Shown one piece after another: positions 36,049 through 43,662 of a DNA stretch of 49,706 bases (position 1 is the first letter of the stretch; each line of letters begins with the position of its first letter). The stretch comes from Selenomonadaceae bacterium (lineage in GTDB: Bacteria > Bacillota > Negativicutes > Selenomonadales > Selenomonadaceae). The stretch covers positions 1-49,706 of the forward strand of contig JAFSOQ010000090.1 in assembly GCA_017446845.1 (NCBI GenBank), written 5' to 3'. The notes under the pieces were generated by a model. The model was not told where the DNA came from. It saw only the letters and a list, made by a program, of their open reading frames with translations, and ran no database searches. The translations under genes were made by a program, and so were the position numbers.

Positions 36049-37524
36049 TTAGGGGAAGAAAATTTTTAAAGTTTCGTCGTCCGAACGCTTGCCCAAGTAC
36101 GAGCCGATTAGAAATAAAATCAGCGAGCAAGTTATCCCGATTGTGATTTGGTGCAAGTTGAAAATTTTAAAGCCCGCCGCCTGCGTCGCACAATAAATTA
36201 TCGTGCCGCCCGTCATGGAGAGCAACGCGCCCAATTTATTTGCACGCTTCCAAAATAATCCCAAAAGCAACGTCCAGAAAAATGCTGTCTCCAAGCCACC
36301 GAACGCGAACATATTTATCAGCCAAATTAAACTCGGCGGTGTCAACGCTATCACGAAAACTGCCGCGCCGATTATCGCCGTCGCCGCCATTGATAAAAAT
36401 CTTATACGCGCAGCCGTCACAACGTGATTATTTTTATTTGCCCAATGTAAATAAACGTCTTTGATAATTGCGCTGGACGCCACGATTAACAATCCGGAAA
36501 TCGTTGAGATTGACGCCGACAACGGTCCGATTATCGCAAGTCCGACAAGTTCTATCGGCATTGCCATGACAATCGCTGTCGGGATAATGTTATCGACGCC
36601 GCCATAATCCGCCGCCGTGCCGGGTAAAACTCCGTGCGCCAAAATTCCCGTAAAATTTATTCCGATGTTCATAAAGCCGACGACGACCGTGCCGATTAAC
36701 ATTGCTTGATGAAGTCCTTGAGCATTTTTGTAACTTATTCCGCGAACGACCGATTGCGGAAGGGCGATTGTGCAAATGCCGACAAGCAGCCATTGCGTAA
36801 AATAAATCGTCCAGGGCATATTCCCGAAACTGAACGGCTCGAACAGTTCGGGATTTTTTGTTTCCAACGTCGTCATGATATTTTCGTAGCCGCCGCCCGC
36901 TTGCAAAACATATTTCAACAGCAAAACGATTCCAATCATCATCATTATCGCGCAGCACGTGTCTGTTAATGCAACTGCGCGAAAGCCGCCGATTGATGTA
37001 TAAATAACGACCGTCAAGCCGAAGAGGATTAAGCCCGCCTCGTAGCTGTAGCCCGTGACCGCCGCGAATAATTTTGCGCCGCCGACAAATTGCGCCGTCA
37101 TTGTCCCGCAGAAAAATAAAACGATGACGAACGCCGCGATAGCCGCCAAAAAATCAGATTGAAATCTTGCGCGGATTATGTCCACGACCGTAACGGCATT
37201 TAGTTTTCTTGCCAAGAGGGCGACTCGCTTGCCGAAAATGCCCAGCACCAAAAAAATCGCCGTCACTTGCACGACCGCCATATAAATCCAGCCGAAACCG
37301 ACTTGAAACGCCATGCCGGGTCCGCCGACGAAACTCGAAACCGAACTGTAAGTTGCGACCGTCGTCATTGCCAAAACAAAGCCGCCAAGTTCGCGGTTGC
37401 CGATGAAATAATTGCTGACGAAATTTTTTCCTGCCTGCTTATGTCTGACGAATATGCTTATTCCAACCATGACCGCCATAAAAAAAATCAGCGGCACCAG
37501 CGCGGACAAATTTCCTTCAGTCAT
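36049..37524 (-). CDS. panF: Sodium/pantothenate symporter
   Basis: About 491 residues with some thirteen membrane helices of the SSS (sodium-solute symporter) family. The segments 'GNRELGGFVLAMTTVATYSSVSSFVGGPG', 'RFQSD', 'GGFRAVALTDT' and 'GPLSASISTISGLLIVASSAI' agree with PanF, which brings in pantothenate with Na+. Being next to a YhdT-type small membrane protein is the usual panF arrangement and strengthens the call. The ATG at 37524 is set by GGGAGG seven bases upstream and overlaps the end of yhdT by eight bases; a longer frame starting with TTG at 37545 lacks a ribosome site. Confidence 0.88.
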   Translation of the reverse strand: MTEGNLSALVPLIFFMAVMVGISIFVRHKQAGKNFVSNYFIGNRELGGFVLAMTTVATYSSVSSFVGGPGMAFQVGFGWIYMAVVQVTAIFLVLGIFGKRVALLARKLNAVTVVDIIRARFQSDFLAAIAAFVIVLFFCGTMTAQFVGGAKLFAAVTGYSYEAGLILFGLTVVIYTSIGGFRAVALTDTCCAIMMMIGIVLLLKYVLQAGGGYENIMTTLETKNPELFEPFSFGNMPWTIYFTQWLLVGICTIALPQSVVRGISYKNAQGLHQAMLIGTVVVGFMNIGINFTGILAHGVLPGTAADYGGVDNIIPTAIVMAMPIELVGLAIIGPLSASISTISGLLIVASSAIIKDVYLHWANKNNHVVTAARIRFLSMAATAIIGAAVFVIALTPPSLIWLINMFAFGGLETAFFWTLLLGLFWKRANKLGALLSMTGGTIIYCATQAAGFKIFNLHQITIGITCSLILFLIGSYLGKRSDDETLKIFFP

Positions 37525-37792
37525 CGTCGTCGCCTCCCAAGTCAACGTCTTTGAACAAAACTTTGCTCAAGATTGCGCTGATTAAAATCGCGACGAGCCA
37601 TACGCCGATTGAGCCGAGTACAGCCCATAGCGGCAAGTGAAAAATTTTTACGTCACTCGACGCCGTGCCGAAACCCGCAATCAGCCAAAAAATAATCAGC
37701 CCGCAAAGCGCAAGCCCCGTGTAAATTGCTTCGCGCCTGACCAAGCTGAATTTTTGCGCGTCACTCATCGACGCACGTTTATTTTTTTTCAT
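37517..37792 (-). CDS. yhdT: YhdT family small membrane protein (DUF997)
   Basis: 91 residues with two membrane helices (about 22-43 and 55-78) and an acidic tail GGDDDD. The pattern 'RREAIYTGLALCGLIIFWLIAGF' is typical of YhdT, a family found with panF and of unknown function. AGGAGG precedes the ATG, and the last codons overlap the panF start, so the two are coupled. Confidence 0.85.
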   Translation of the reverse strand: MKKNKRASMSDAQKFSLVRREAIYTGLALCGLIIFWLIAGFGTASSDVKIFHLPLWAVLGSIGVWLVAILISAILSKVLFKDVDLGGDDDD

Positions 37793-37899
37793 GCTGAAAC
37801 CTCCTAAGTCTCGTCTCCTCTCAAAGAAGAGTACAAGCTTATTTTTTTCCGCGCAGAATTTTATATCACGCCCGCCCCACTGTCAAATTAAGTTTCGGT

Positions 37900-38208
37900 T
37901 CAGCGGATGAATTGTTCAATAGCTTTGTTGAGGCGTTCAATTTCGGCAGTGTCACCGGTTTTTACGGCGTCAACTATGCAATGCTCAATGTGGTCTTTCA
38001 AAATGATTCTGCCGACGGCTTTGATTGCGGCGTCGACTGCGGACAACTGAATCAAAACTTCGGAGCAGTCACGCCCGTCCTCAATCATTCTTTTTGTCGA
38101 TTCCAGATGTCCTATAAGCCGCGCCATACGATTCAATACTGCTTTGGTTTGTGTGTGCGTGTGGCTGTGACGAATTATCGTACCGTCTTCCAATTTATGT
38201 TCGTGCAT
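37900..38208 (-). CDS. CsoR/RcnR-type metal-sensing repressor
   Basis: 102 residues of the DUF156 four-helix repressor family. The metal ligands of copper-sensing CsoR are conserved: Cys in 'GRDCSEVL', and His and Cys in 'KDHIEHCI'. The N-terminus is histidine-rich (HEHK ... HSHTHTQ), which may add metal binding or point to nickel/cobalt. Such proteins leave DNA when metal binds. No copper exporter is adjacent; the divergent neighbour is a small unknown protein, and a 14-base palindrome lies in the shared promoter region. Start supported by GGAGGG. Confidence 0.88.
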   Translation of the reverse strand: MHEHKLEDGTIIRHSHTHTQTKAVLNRMARLIGHLESTKRMIEDGRDCSEVLIQLSAVDAAIKAVGRIILKDHIEHCIVDAVKTGDTAEIERLNKAIEQFIR

Positions 38209-38233
38209 GAATTGCCCTCCGTTTTTTCCTGAA

Positions 38234-38293
38234 ATTTTATTTTATGCCGACAAACCCGTCAAGCTTGACGACCGAATAAAAATTTGCTATAGT
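38234..38293. promoter_or_regulatory. Divergent promoters overlapping in the palindrome CGTCAAGCTTGACG
   Basis: The palindrome is at 38257-38270. Plus strand: TTGACG 38265-38270, 17-base spacer, TATAGT 38288-38293. Minus strand: TTGACG 38262-38257, 17-base spacer, TAAAAT 38239-38234. Each half of the palindrome is a -35 box, one for the repressor and one for the small protein. The palindrome may also be the repressor's binding site. Confidence 0.7.
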
Positions 38294-38311
38294 CCCCAAG
38301 AGGTGATTATT

Positions 38312-38491
38312 ATGGCAAAAATAAAAATACCCGGCAAACTGAAAGATATGGCTCGCAATTTAAAGGACGAGGAAAATTCTAAAGGCAACGGAGAAAATGC
38401 CATCAAAAGTCTCAGAGATGAAATAAGGCAACCCGAAAACGTAAAGAAGCACCCGTTGGCTGACAGAAAAATGTCCGGAAGCAAAACTTGA
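38312..38491 (+). CDS. Small charged protein, unknown function
   Basis: 59 residues, highly charged and predicted soluble, rich in Lys, Asp, Glu and Asn, without cysteine or histidine clusters that would bind metal. I do not recognise a family. The ATG is fixed by AAGAGGTG about eight bases upstream, by a good promoter 19 bases before it, and by two terminators after the stop, so it is very probably a real expressed gene. It is divergent from the CsoR-like repressor. Confidence 0.7.
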   Translation: MAKIKIPGKLKDMARNLKDEENSKGNGENAIKSLRDEIRQPENVKKHPLADRKMSGSKT

Positions 38492-38499
38492 AATAAAAG

Positions 38500-38567
38500 A
38501 AGCGGTCTCAGATTCTTGAGGTCGCTTTTTGATTTATCCCGCCGGAAAACTCGACGGGATTTTTTTA
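38500..38567 (+). terminator. Two terminators in tandem
   Basis: The first (38500-38530) pairs AAGCGGTCTCA with TGAGGTCGCTT across GATTCT and ends in TTTT. The second (38536-38567) pairs ATCCCG with CGGGAT and ends in TTTTTTT. Confidence 0.8.
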
Positions 38568-38684
38568 ATGTTCCGTTAAAATTTAAGAAAATATATAACT
38601 TAACCTATTGCTATATCCCCCCCTTTTAATATTTTATAATCTTTGCAGTTATATTTATCGGAGTACAAAAGGAGAGGAAGATAT

Positions 38685-39000
38685 ATGATTATCACAGGCA
38701 CGGATGGCGCAGATAACATTGATAATACTGTCGAAGGCGCAACGGTTCAATCTCGCGCAGGTAACGATTCAATCATAAACAGCGGCGATGACGGCGAACA
38801 CACTTATCAATGACTTCCAGAAAGGCGACATACTCAGAGTCCTTTCGGGCAATCTCTATTCCGAAAGCACCGATAAAAATGATAATGTCGCCTTCAAGTT
38901 CACCGAAAGCGGGTCCATCGTTCTCAACGGTGCCGCGAACAAAGTTATCCAACCCGTTAATGCTTCCGGTGCCGGGTATCAAGTATATCACGAGCCTTAA
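38685..39000 (+). pseudogene. Broken gene of a calcium-repeat (RTX-like) protein
   Basis: From ATG 38685, after AGGAGAGGAAG, the frame reads 'GTDGADNIDNT', 'AGNDSIINSGDDG', the glycine/aspartate style of haemolysin-type calcium repeats, and stops at 38811-38813. In a second frame from 38788 to 39000 the text continues 'NTLINDFQKGDILRVLSG ... GYQVYHEP', a plausible C-terminus of the same kind of protein. The two parts are joined out of frame, as after an internal deletion of a much larger gene. A good -10 (TATAAT 38635-38640) lies upstream. Confidence 0.55.
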
Positions 39001-39002
39001 AC

Positions 39003-39177
39003 AGGAGTTAGGAGTTAGGATTTAGGAGTTGGGAGTTAGGGTTTTTTCTAGTTCCCAGTTCCTAATTCCTGTTTAGGAGTTAGGAGTTAGGAGTTGGGAG
39101 TTAGGGTTTTTTCTAGTTCCCAGTTCCTAATTCCTGTTTAGGAGTTAGGAGTTAGGAGTTTTTCTGGTTCCTAGTGT
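39003..39177. repeat. Heptamer element repeated in tandem (65-base period)
   Basis: The whole inverted element, GGAGTTA units, then GGGTTTTTTCTAG, then TTCCCAG/TTCCTAA units, occurs about two and a half times with a period of 65 bases. The 271-base gap 39001-39271 holds nothing else that I can recognise. Confidence 0.9.
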
Positions 39178-39271
39178 AGCAAAAAGTTTTGCGGCTGTTT
39201 TTTATTCCGATTTGCGTAAAAAAATTTAGGGACGAGCAAAAACTCAATCCCTAATTTTTTGTCAAAAATAT

Positions 39272-40405
39272 TCAGTTAAACATGTCAAGCCAATCGCCGT
39301 AACCTTCTTCCTGCATTTTTTCGCGGCGAATAAATCTTAGCGACGCGCTGTTAATGCAATAGCGCATGCCGCCCAATTCTTTGGGTCCGTCGTCGAAAAC
39401 GTGTCCCAAGTGTGAGCCGCTCGCCTTAGCACGCACTTCCGTTCTGTCTATGCCGAAAGAAAAATCTTTGCGCTCGACGATGGTATTTTTATCAATGGGC
39501 TTGGTGAAGGCAGGCCAGCCGCAAGCCGAATCAAATTTATCTTTGGAAGAAAAAAGCGGTTGCCCGTTCGTCACGTCGACATAAATGCCCTCGTCGAATT
39601 CGTCGTTGTATTCGTTTTTGTAAGGCGGCTCGGTCTCGGCGTTTTGAGTAACGGCAAGTTGCATTTCGTTCAAATCTTCCAAAACTTTTTTATCGGGCTT
39701 GCCGTAAACTCTGTTGCGAGAAAAATCTTTGTTGGAAAAATCTTGGGCGGCTTTTTCTTTAGCCTGCTCACTGATGAAAGTGCGCGACACGTGACAATAG
39801 CCGTTGGGATTTTTAATCAGATACTCTTGATGCTCTTCCTCTGCGCGGTAAAAATTTTTAATCGGAGCGCATTCGACAGCAATCGTCTTGAAGAAATTGT
39901 TCTGCAAATCTTGCAAGGATTCTTTGATAATTTTTTCGTCGGCGGGATTGCTGAAATAAATGCCCGTGCGATATTGAATGCCTTTATCTTTGCCCTGCTG
40001 ATTGACAAGCGTCGGGTCAATCGATTTATAGTAAATGTTCAAAAGTCTCTGCAAGGTAATCGTGTCGGGATTGTAGATAACGTGAGCTGATTCGGCATGA
40101 CCGGAATCATTGCAGACCTCGCGATAAGTGGGATTACTCGTCGGACCGTTTGCATAGCCGACTTCAACACTGGTGACGCCGGGAACGTTGCGCATTAAAA
40201 ATTCCGTGCCCCAAAAACAGCCGCCCGCAAGGTAAATTTCTGCCTCGCCGTCGGCTTTTTGATTTTGTTGAATGATTTCTTCGGGCAGTGATTGAACAGG
40301 ATTTTTTGATGCGGAAATATTTTTCGGCGTAAAAGATAAATATGTTCCGATTGCGATTGCCACCACCACCGCCAAAACACTCATGAAAATTTTCCTCCCC
40401 GACAT
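39272..40405 (-). CDS. msrAB: Exported peptide methionine sulfoxide reductase MsrA-MsrB fusion
   Basis: 377 residues counted from ATG 40405, chosen for AGAGGAG 7-12 bases upstream. A hydrophobic helix at about 6-24 anchors or exports it. The MsrA domain follows with catalytic Cys63 in GGCFWGTE and a later '[12 protein letters not shown]'. The MsrB domain has 'SACGWPAF', '[11 protein letters not shown]' and catalytic Cys350 in RYCINSASL. Together they repair both stereoisomers of methionine sulfoxide in proteins outside the cytoplasm. A thioredoxin-like partner such as CcdA is not adjacent. It is monocistronic. Confidence 0.95.
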   Translation of the reverse strand: MSGRKIFMSVLAVVVAIAIGTYLSFTPKNISASKNPVQSLPEEIIQQNQKADGEAEIYLAGGCFWGTEFLMRNVPGVTSVEVGYANGPTSNPTYREVCNDSGHAESAHVIYNPDTITLQRLLNIYYKSIDPTLVNQQGKDKGIQYRTGIYFSNPADEKIIKESLQDLQNNFFKTIAVECAPIKNFYRAEEEHQEYLIKNPNGYCHVSRTFISEQAKEKAAQDFSNKDFSRNRVYGKPDKKVLEDLNEMQLAVTQNAETEPPYKNEYNDEFDEGIYVDVTNGQPLFSSKDKFDSACGWPAFTKPIDKNTIVERKDFSFGIDRTEVRAKASGSHLGHVFDDGPKELGGMRYCINSASLRFIRREKMQEEGYGDWLDMFN

Positions 40406-40478
40406 AAAAATTCTCCTCTCCCCTTTAAACAAAAAATGCCCTTCACTGCGAAGAGCCAAAAAATTTTTTCTCGTTCTA

Positions 40479-40528
40479 TATTCTCTACTCCCTAATTCCT
40501 ACTTCCTAATTCCTACTTCCTAATTTCT
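40479..40528. repeat. Heptamer array beside tRNA-Arg
   Basis: CTCCCTA, ATTCCTA, CTTCCTA, ATTCCTA, CTTCCTA units follow each other between msrAB and the tRNA. No opposite-orientation arm is seen on the msrAB side. Confidence 0.75.
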
Positions 40529-40533
40529 AAAAT

Positions 40534-40610
40534 TGGTGCGATTGGCGCGACTCGAACGCGCGACCTACTGCTTAGGAGGCAGTTGCTCTATCCTGCTGAG
40601 CTACAACCGC
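40534..40610 (-). tRNA. tRNA-Arg (anticodon CCU)
   Basis: 77 bases with encoded CCA. On the minus strand: acceptor GCGGTTG/CAATCGC, D stem GCTC/GAGC, anticodon stem ACTGC/GCAGT with loop CTCCTAA (anticodon CCT in DNA), T loop TTCGAGT. It lies between two heptamer arrays. Confidence 0.95.
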
Positions 40611-40618
40611 ACATTTTT

Positions 40619-40697
40619 AGTGGCTAGTGGTTAGTTGTTAGCGATTAGAAAAAATTTTCCCCCAACCACTAAATACTAACCACTAATCACTAAAACG
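40619..40697. repeat. Heptamer repeat hairpin upstream of tRNA-Arg
   Basis: GTGGCTA, GTGGTTA, GTTGTTA, GCGATTA units face complementary CCACTAA/CTAACCA/CTAATCA units around an A/T-rich loop. It lies just upstream of the tRNA on the minus strand. Confidence 0.8.
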
Positions 40698-40739
40698 CAG
40701 TTTAACATGCCGCCGCTTGAAAGTCAATGGAATTTCCGC

Positions 40740-40768
40740 TTTAACGTTTATGCCGCTTGTGCTATAAT
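40740..40768 (+). promoter_or_regulatory. Promoter of the alanine symporter gene
   Basis: A consensus TATAAT at 40763-40768 with TTTAAC at 40740-40745, 17 bases apart. The leader of about 130 bases consists mainly of a heptamer repeat hairpin. Confidence 0.65.
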
Positions 40769-40782
40769 TTCCATATCAATTA

Positions 40783-40887
40783 ACAGGATATAGGATTTGG
40801 GATTTAGGATTTAGGATTTGGGATTTAGGATTTAGAGAAAAAACACCTAACCCCTAACTCCTAACTCCTAACACCTAAATCCTAAAA
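40783..40887. repeat. Large heptamer hairpin in the symporter leader
   Basis: Seven or more GGATTTA/GGATATA/GGATTTG units (40784-40831) are followed by complementary CCTAACC/CCTAACT/CCTAAAT units (40845-40887). The hairpin ends just before AGGAGGAG, the ribosome site. Confidence 0.85.
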
Positions 40888-40902
40888 ACAGGAGGAGATT
40901 TT

Positions 40903-42351
40903 ATGGAAGCATTGCACGGCGTGATTAACGAAATTAACTCGTTCCTTTGGACGTATGTAATCATTGTCGCGCTTATCGGTTCGGGTGTCGTCTACACGTT
41001 GAGGACAAAATTTGTTCAACTGCGACTTATCGGCGAGATGATAAAACTAATTTTCGGGAGCGCGGGACAAAAAACCAGCGGCAAAGAAATCAGCGGCTTT
41101 CAAGCGTTTTGCGTATCGACGGCGTCGCGTGTCGGCGTCGGCAACATTGCGGGCGTCGCCATTGCCATTGTAACCGGCGGTCCCGGCGCAGTATTTTGGA
41201 TGTGGTTAATCGCCTTCATCGGTTGCGCCACAGGTTTTGTAGAAAGTACGCTCGCGCAGATTTATAAATTGCCAAGAGGCGACGGAGCTTTCTTCGGCGG
41301 TCCCGCATATTACATGAAAAATGCTCTGCACATGACGGGCTTGGCGAAACTTTTTGCGATTTTAATTTCCGTGACGTTCGGTCTGATTTATGTTTCCGTT
41401 CAGGCAAATACAATCGTCGGCGCGGTCGAAACTGCATTCGGCATTGACCACGCGATAACGGCGTTCGTCGTGGCAGGTCTGACTGCTTCGGTTATTTTCG
41501 GCGGCGCGACCAGAATTGCAAAATTTACTGAAATGCTCGTGCCGAGTATGGCAGGACTTTATCTTTTATCCGCGCTGGTAATTATCGTGATGAATTTCGA
41601 TAAAGTGCCCGCAATGTTTATGTTGATTCTTCATGACGCCTTCGAGCCTCAAGCGGCAGTCGGCGGCGGCTTCGGTGCAGTTTTCATGACGGGTGTACGT
41701 CGCGGACTTTTCTCCAACGAGGCGGGCGAAGGTTCCGTCCCGAACGCGGCGGCTACTGCCAGCGGCAAACACCCTGCGCGGCAAGGACTTATTCAAAGTT
41801 TCGGCGTCTACGTCGATACTTGGCTGGTTTGTTCGGCGACGGCATTTTCTATTCTGCTAACGGGCGAATATGTTATCGGCGGAGAACTTACAGGCGTTTC
41901 ACTCGTTCAAATGTCTTTGGCGAGCGTCTACGGAACTTACGCTCCGCACGTCTTGGCATTTATAGTTTTCCTGTTCGCGTTCAGTTCAATTGTCGGCAAC
42001 TATTTTTACGGCGAAGTTAATATCGCATTTTTCGAGGGCGATGAGTCGGGCTTTTTGCCGAGTTCGGTAGCGCGTCATGCCATGAATATTTTCCGCGTCG
42101 GTGTTATCGGAATGGTTTTGGTCGGAGCCTTCGCGGAATTGAGTTTCGTTTGGGATTCTGCCGATTTGTTCATGGGCTTTTTATGTTTGACTAACCTTTA
42201 CGCGGTCGCTCGCCTTTGCAAGTATTCGTTCCTTGTCCTTGATGATTATGTCGCTCAAAAAAGTCGCGGCGTTGAGGAGCCTGAATTCGACGTAAATATC
42301 ATGCCCGACAAAGAAGGAATTCACGCTTGGGGCGTCGACGACAAGAAATAA
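40903..42351 (+). CDS. Amino acid (alanine/glycine) : sodium symporter, AGCS family
   Basis: 482 residues with about ten membrane helices. The family signature is clear: 'FCVSTASRVGVGNIAGVA', 'GGPGAVFWMW', 'GPAYYM', and 'RGLFSNEAGEGSVPNAAATA'. These carriers import alanine or glycine with Na+ or H+. The stop is followed by a stem-loop near the next locus. It is monocistronic, with a promoter at 40740-40768 and AGGAGGAG before the ATG. The precise amino acid cannot be told from sequence. Confidence 0.92.
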   Translation: MEALHGVINEINSFLWTYVIIVALIGSGVVYTLRTKFVQLRLIGEMIKLIFGSAGQKTSGKEISGFQAFCVSTASRVGVGNIAGVAIAIVTGGPGAVFWMWLIAFIGCATGFVESTLAQIYKLPRGDGAFFGGPAYYMKNALHMTGLAKLFAILISVTFGLIYVSVQANTIVGAVETAFGIDHAITAFVVAGLTASVIFGGATRIAKFTEMLVPSMAGLYLLSALVIIVMNFDKVPAMFMLILHDAFEPQAAVGGGFGAVFMTGVRRGLFSNEAGEGSVPNAAATASGKHPARQGLIQSFGVYVDTWLVCSATAFSILLTGEYVIGGELTGVSLVQMSLASVYGTYAPHVLAFIVFLFAFSSIVGNYFYGEVNIAFFEGDESGFLPSSVARHAMNIFRVGVIGMVLVGAFAELSFVWDSADLFMGFLCLTNLYAVARLCKYSFLVLDDYVAQKSRGVEEPEFDVNIMPDKEGIHAWGVDDKK

Positions 42352-42415
42352 TTTTTTGTTTACAATCTGCGCGGCTTCGCAGACAAAAACAAAATATTTC
42401 AAGCTAAAAAATAAA

Positions 42416-42446
42416 CCTCTGTCGAAAGCGGCGGAGGATTTTTTTT
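42416..42446 (+). terminator. Terminator upstream of the first BrnT unit
   Basis: CCTCTGTCG (42416-42424) and CGGCGGAGG (42429-42437) form a nine-pair stem with an AAAG loop, followed by a T run. An identical copy lies at 42951-42981. Confidence 0.75.
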
Positions 42447-42473
42447 TGCTAATATTCGCTTGGAGATGATTTT

Positions 42474-42776
42474 ATGGGCGAAATTGAAGTTGGCGAGTAT
42501 TTTGTCGAATGGGACGATAATAAAGCCGAGTTGAATTTTAAAAAGCACGGAATAAGATTTAAAGTTGCGGCGCGAGTTTTTCTTGACGAAAACAGGATTG
42601 AAGATTATGATGAACTTCACAGCGATTACGAGGACATATGGAAAGTCATTGGAAAGGTAAGAGATATTTTGGCAGTGATTTACACTGAACGAGTCGATAA
42701 GTACAGAATTATTTCGGCGCGATATGCCACTACAGAAGAGGAGGACGAATATTATGGGCAGTATCCGAATTTATAA
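42474..42776 (+). CDS. brnT: BrnT-family (DUF497) toxin-like protein
   Basis: 100 residues with the DUF497 pattern: 'FVEWDDNKAELNFKKHGIRF', 'AARVFLDENRIE', a charged middle, 'ILAVIYTER', 'YRIISARYAT--EE-EYY'. BrnT proteins are ribonuclease toxins of type II toxin-antitoxin pairs. TTGGAGATGA precedes the ATG by a few bases. The next gene starts inside its last codons, as an antitoxin should. A second, disabled copy follows 535 bases later. Activity of this copy is not proven. Confidence 0.85.
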   Translation: MGEIEVGEYFVEWDDNKAELNFKKHGIRFKVAARVFLDENRIEDYDELHSDYEDIWKVIGKVRDILAVIYTERVDKYRIISARYATTEEEDEYYGQYPNL

Positions 42777-42942
42777 GGGAATGCCGCCATTGACGGAAGA
42801 AGAAATTGCAGAACTTGATAGAAACAAACCAAAATCCGATGACGAGATTGATTTCAGCGATATTCCGCGACTGACAAAAGAAGAATTAGCAAAATTTAAG
42901 CCTGCGCGGCTTCGCAGACAAAAACAAAATATTGTAAGCTGA
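42754..42942 (+). CDS. BrnA-like antitoxin without a DNA-binding domain
   Basis: 62 residues; ATG at 42754 after AGAGGAGGA. It contains the 'EIDFSDIPRLTKEEL' segment that marks BrnA antitoxins, but it ends a few residues later in a basic tail (KPARLRRQKQ) instead of the ribbon-helix-helix that BrnA normally uses to bind its promoter. The end of the gene coincides with the start of the tandem repeat, so the original C-terminus may have been cut off by the duplication. Confidence 0.6.
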   Translation: MGSIRIYKGMPPLTEEEIAELDRNKPKSDDEIDFSDIPRLTKEELAKFKPARLRRQKQNIVS

Positions 42943-43008
42943 AAAATAAACCTCTGTCGAAAGCGGCGGAGGATTTTTTTTTGCTAATATTCGCTTGGAG
43001 ATGATTTT

Positions 43009-43308
43009 ATGGGCGAAATTGAAATTGGCGAGTATTTTGTCGAATGGGACGATAATAAAGCCTAGTTGAATTGGAAAAAGCATAAAATACATTTTGAGGA
43101 CGCGGCGAAAGTTTTTCTTGACGAAAACAGGATTGATGAGTTTGATGAAGAGCACAGCGACTATGAGGAACGCAGAAAAGTAATCGGAATGGTTGAAAAT
43201 ATATTATTCGTTGTATATACTGAACGCGGAGAGAAATTGAGGCTTATATCGGCTCGAAATGCTGCCAGAAGAGAAAAGGAGGATTATTATGGGCAGTTTT
43301 ACAATTAA
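43009..43308 (+). pseudogene. Second BrnT copy with a premature stop codon
   Basis: A paralogue of the gene at 42474. Codon 19 is TAG (43063-43065) where the first copy has GAG, a single-base change. The rest of the frame is intact to the normal end (about 80 codons), which suggests a recent mutation. Restart at the TTG next to the stop is conceivable but has no ribosome site. Confidence 0.8.
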
Positions 43309-43579
43309 ACCTGATATGAAACCGCTTTATACGTATGAAGAGATGTGCGAGATAGCAAAAGTTGAACTCGAAAGGCTAAAAAATATAAGTGACGAAGAAC
43401 ACGACAAAGATATTGACTTCAGCGACATTCCACCTACGACTGATGAAGAATTTAAGAGATTTTTCCGAATTAATCCAAGAACTCCTGAACAATGGGAACA
43501 ATACTATAAATACTGTCCTAAACACGTACAGGAAAGACACGAAAAACAACGTAAACTTTACGGAAGAGCAATAATTTGA
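43289..43579 (+). CDS. Second BrnA-like protein
   Basis: 96 residues; ATG at 43289 with AAAGGAGG five bases upstream. It shares the 'DIDFSDIPPTTDEEF' segment with the first copy but has a longer N-terminal region and a different C-terminus ('PRTPEQWEQYYKY...'), again without an obvious ribbon-helix-helix. It remains open although its toxin partner is broken, the pattern expected if losing the toxin is tolerated and losing the antitoxin is not. Confidence 0.6.
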   Translation: MGSFTIKPDMKPLYTYEEMCEIAKVELERLKNISDEEHDKDIDFSDIPPTTDEEFKRFFRINPRTPEQWEQYYKYCPKHVQERHEKQRKLYGRAII

Positions 43580-43586
43580 AACAAAA

Positions 43587-43627
43587 AATCCTCTGCCTAA
43601 AAACTTGCGGCGGAGGATTTTTTTTGC
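43587..43627 (+). terminator. Terminator of the BrnT/BrnA region
   Basis: AATCCTCTGCC (43587-43597) pairs with GGCGGAGGATT (43609-43619) over eleven positions (one wobble), followed by T residues. Its descending arm overlaps the -35 of the next promoter. Confidence 0.8.
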
Positions 43628-43633
43628 TATCAT
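43605..43633 (+). promoter_or_regulatory. Promoter of the rubrerythrin fusion gene
   Basis: TTGCGG at 43605-43610 and TATCAT at 43628-43633, with a TG one base before the -10, are 17 bases apart. The -35 box lies inside the preceding terminator stem and the T run forms the spacer. Confidence 0.55.
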
Positions 43634-43662
43634 GACTAAAATTTTTAGGAGAGGTGATTTTA

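Larger units (their letters stand above)
42367..43308. repeat. Tandem duplication of the BrnT locus (535-base offset)
   Basis: Sequence from 42367 recurs from 42902 with a constant offset of 535 bases. It covers a terminator, a short leader and the first 90 or so bases of brnT almost unchanged, then diverges but stays homologous. The left junction lies in what looks like the tail of a brnA-like gene. Confidence 0.8.

Noticed and set aside
38207..38311. Longer N-terminus for the small charged protein
   Set aside because: The extension runs across the promoter and the repressor's leader; the ATG at 38312 has a ribosome site.
39003..39177. CRISPR array
   Set aside because: The 65-base repeats are contiguous, with no unique spacers and no cas genes; the units are the heptamer elements seen elsewhere.
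40783..40887. Riboswitch in the leader of the alanine symporter
   Set aside because: The structure is fully explained by heptamer repeats and has no conserved riboswitch core such as glycine or lysine types.
42371..42384. Terminator at the small stem TCTGCG/CGCAGA after the symporter
   Set aside because: No T run follows; the same bases recur 535 bases on as coding sequence, so it belongs to the duplicated unit.
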